DNA from: an uncultured Lachnospiraceae bacterium
Lineage (GTDB): Bacteria > Bacillota > Clostridia > Lachnospirales > Lachnospiraceae
DNA: 64,000 bases
Direction of reading: 5' to 3'
NCBI GenBank assembly: GCA_947571775.1
Contig: CANOZK010000001.1
Span: 243,569-307,568, forward strand
This document shows, in pieces, positions 63,903-64,000 of this stretch (position 1 is its first letter; each line of letters starts with the position of its first letter). A program made the position numbers and the translations under genes. Below the pieces are notes generated by a model, which was given only the letters and a program-made list of their open reading frames with translations, was not told the origin of the DNA and made no database searches.

Positions 63903-64000
63903 TTATTCTCCGGAATTAAACTTAACAAGTTTTTCCCAATCAATGCTGCCATCTTCTGTGCAAAAATTATTTGAAAATTCACGGACTAATCGGTTCGATG
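63903..64000 (-). CDS. 3' end of a gene running off the right edge
   Basis: An open minus-strand frame from the edge ends at 63903 with NRLVREFSNNFCTEDGSIDW and a short tail. It lies 28 bases upstream of the methyltransferase gene, so it probably belongs to the same operon. The tail vaguely recalls the N-terminal helix of some adenine methylases, but the piece is too short to name. Confidence 0.5.
   Translation of the reverse strand, partial: SNRLVREFSNNFCTEDGSIDWEKLVKFNSGE

Overview
The window looks like a chromosomal segment of a low-to-mid GC Firmicute, most likely a gut clostridium of the Lachnospiraceae type. The reasons are sigma-A promoters (TTGACA-N17-TATAAT type), AGGAGG ribosome binding sites, a T-box leader on methionyl-tRNA synthetase, a uvrA-mreB-recD2-comF-(two membrane proteins)-cdaA-cdaR-HPr gene order, and several secreted proteins built from choline-binding-type GW/YYF repeats. 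The family assignment comes from gene content and order only; no 16S rRNA gene is present.

Left part (1-21.5 kb): the 5' part of a type I restriction subunit (hsdR) runs off the left edge. It is followed by a beta-carbonic anhydrase, an argCJBD arginine operon behind a promoter overlapped by ArgR-like boxes, a secreted transglutaminase-like protein, and a chemoreceptor operon (two MCPs flanking an FMN-binding lipoprotein). Next come tRNA-Thr, T-box-metG, a decayed Rpn-type nuclease gene, a P-type metal ATPase with two CsoR-type operators and its csoR (co-transcribed with yqeY), a YdcZ-type transporter, a DUF3877-like protein and a DUF2142-type membrane protein.

Centre (21.7-38.8 kb) is a cell-surface region. 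Three secreted proteins carry choline-binding-type repeats: a ComEC-like metallo-beta-lactamase, a GH25 lysozyme and an L,D-transpeptidase. With them are the genes expected to supply phosphocholine: a BCCT transporter, a wHTH-cytidylyltransferase-like-choline kinase fusion, and a stand-alone LicC. Between them sits a sugar cluster: a WecE-type sugar aminotransferase, two SMR/EamA half-transporters resembling ArnE/ArnF, WbqC, an ATP-grasp ligase and an ArnC-like glycosyltransferase. I read this cluster as making and flipping a lipid-linked aminosugar, possibly aminoacylated, for a surface polymer that may also carry phosphocholine. metA (acetyl-CoA type, Glu111) lies directly behind the metallo-beta-lactamase gene.

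Right part (38.8-60 kb) is mostly housekeeping on the minus strand: HPr, cdaA/cdaR (c-di-AMP), comF, recD2, mreB, uvrA, a MerR-methyltransferase fusion, an ECF sigma/DUF4179 pair, hemW, lepA and a flavoprotein. hisD and a TraX-like gene are on the plus strand.

Right end (60.1-64 kb): after tRNA-Leu(TAG) and a noncoding stretch holding the third copy of an intergenic hairpin repeat, the DNA becomes visibly AT-rich. It carries a compact three-gene minus-strand operon: a C5-cytosine DNA methyltransferase, a polymerase-beta-type nucleotidyltransferase and a DUF262 (GmrSD-N-like) protein. I regard this as the best candidate for an undescribed restriction/defence system here. No CRISPR array or complete insertion sequence was seen.
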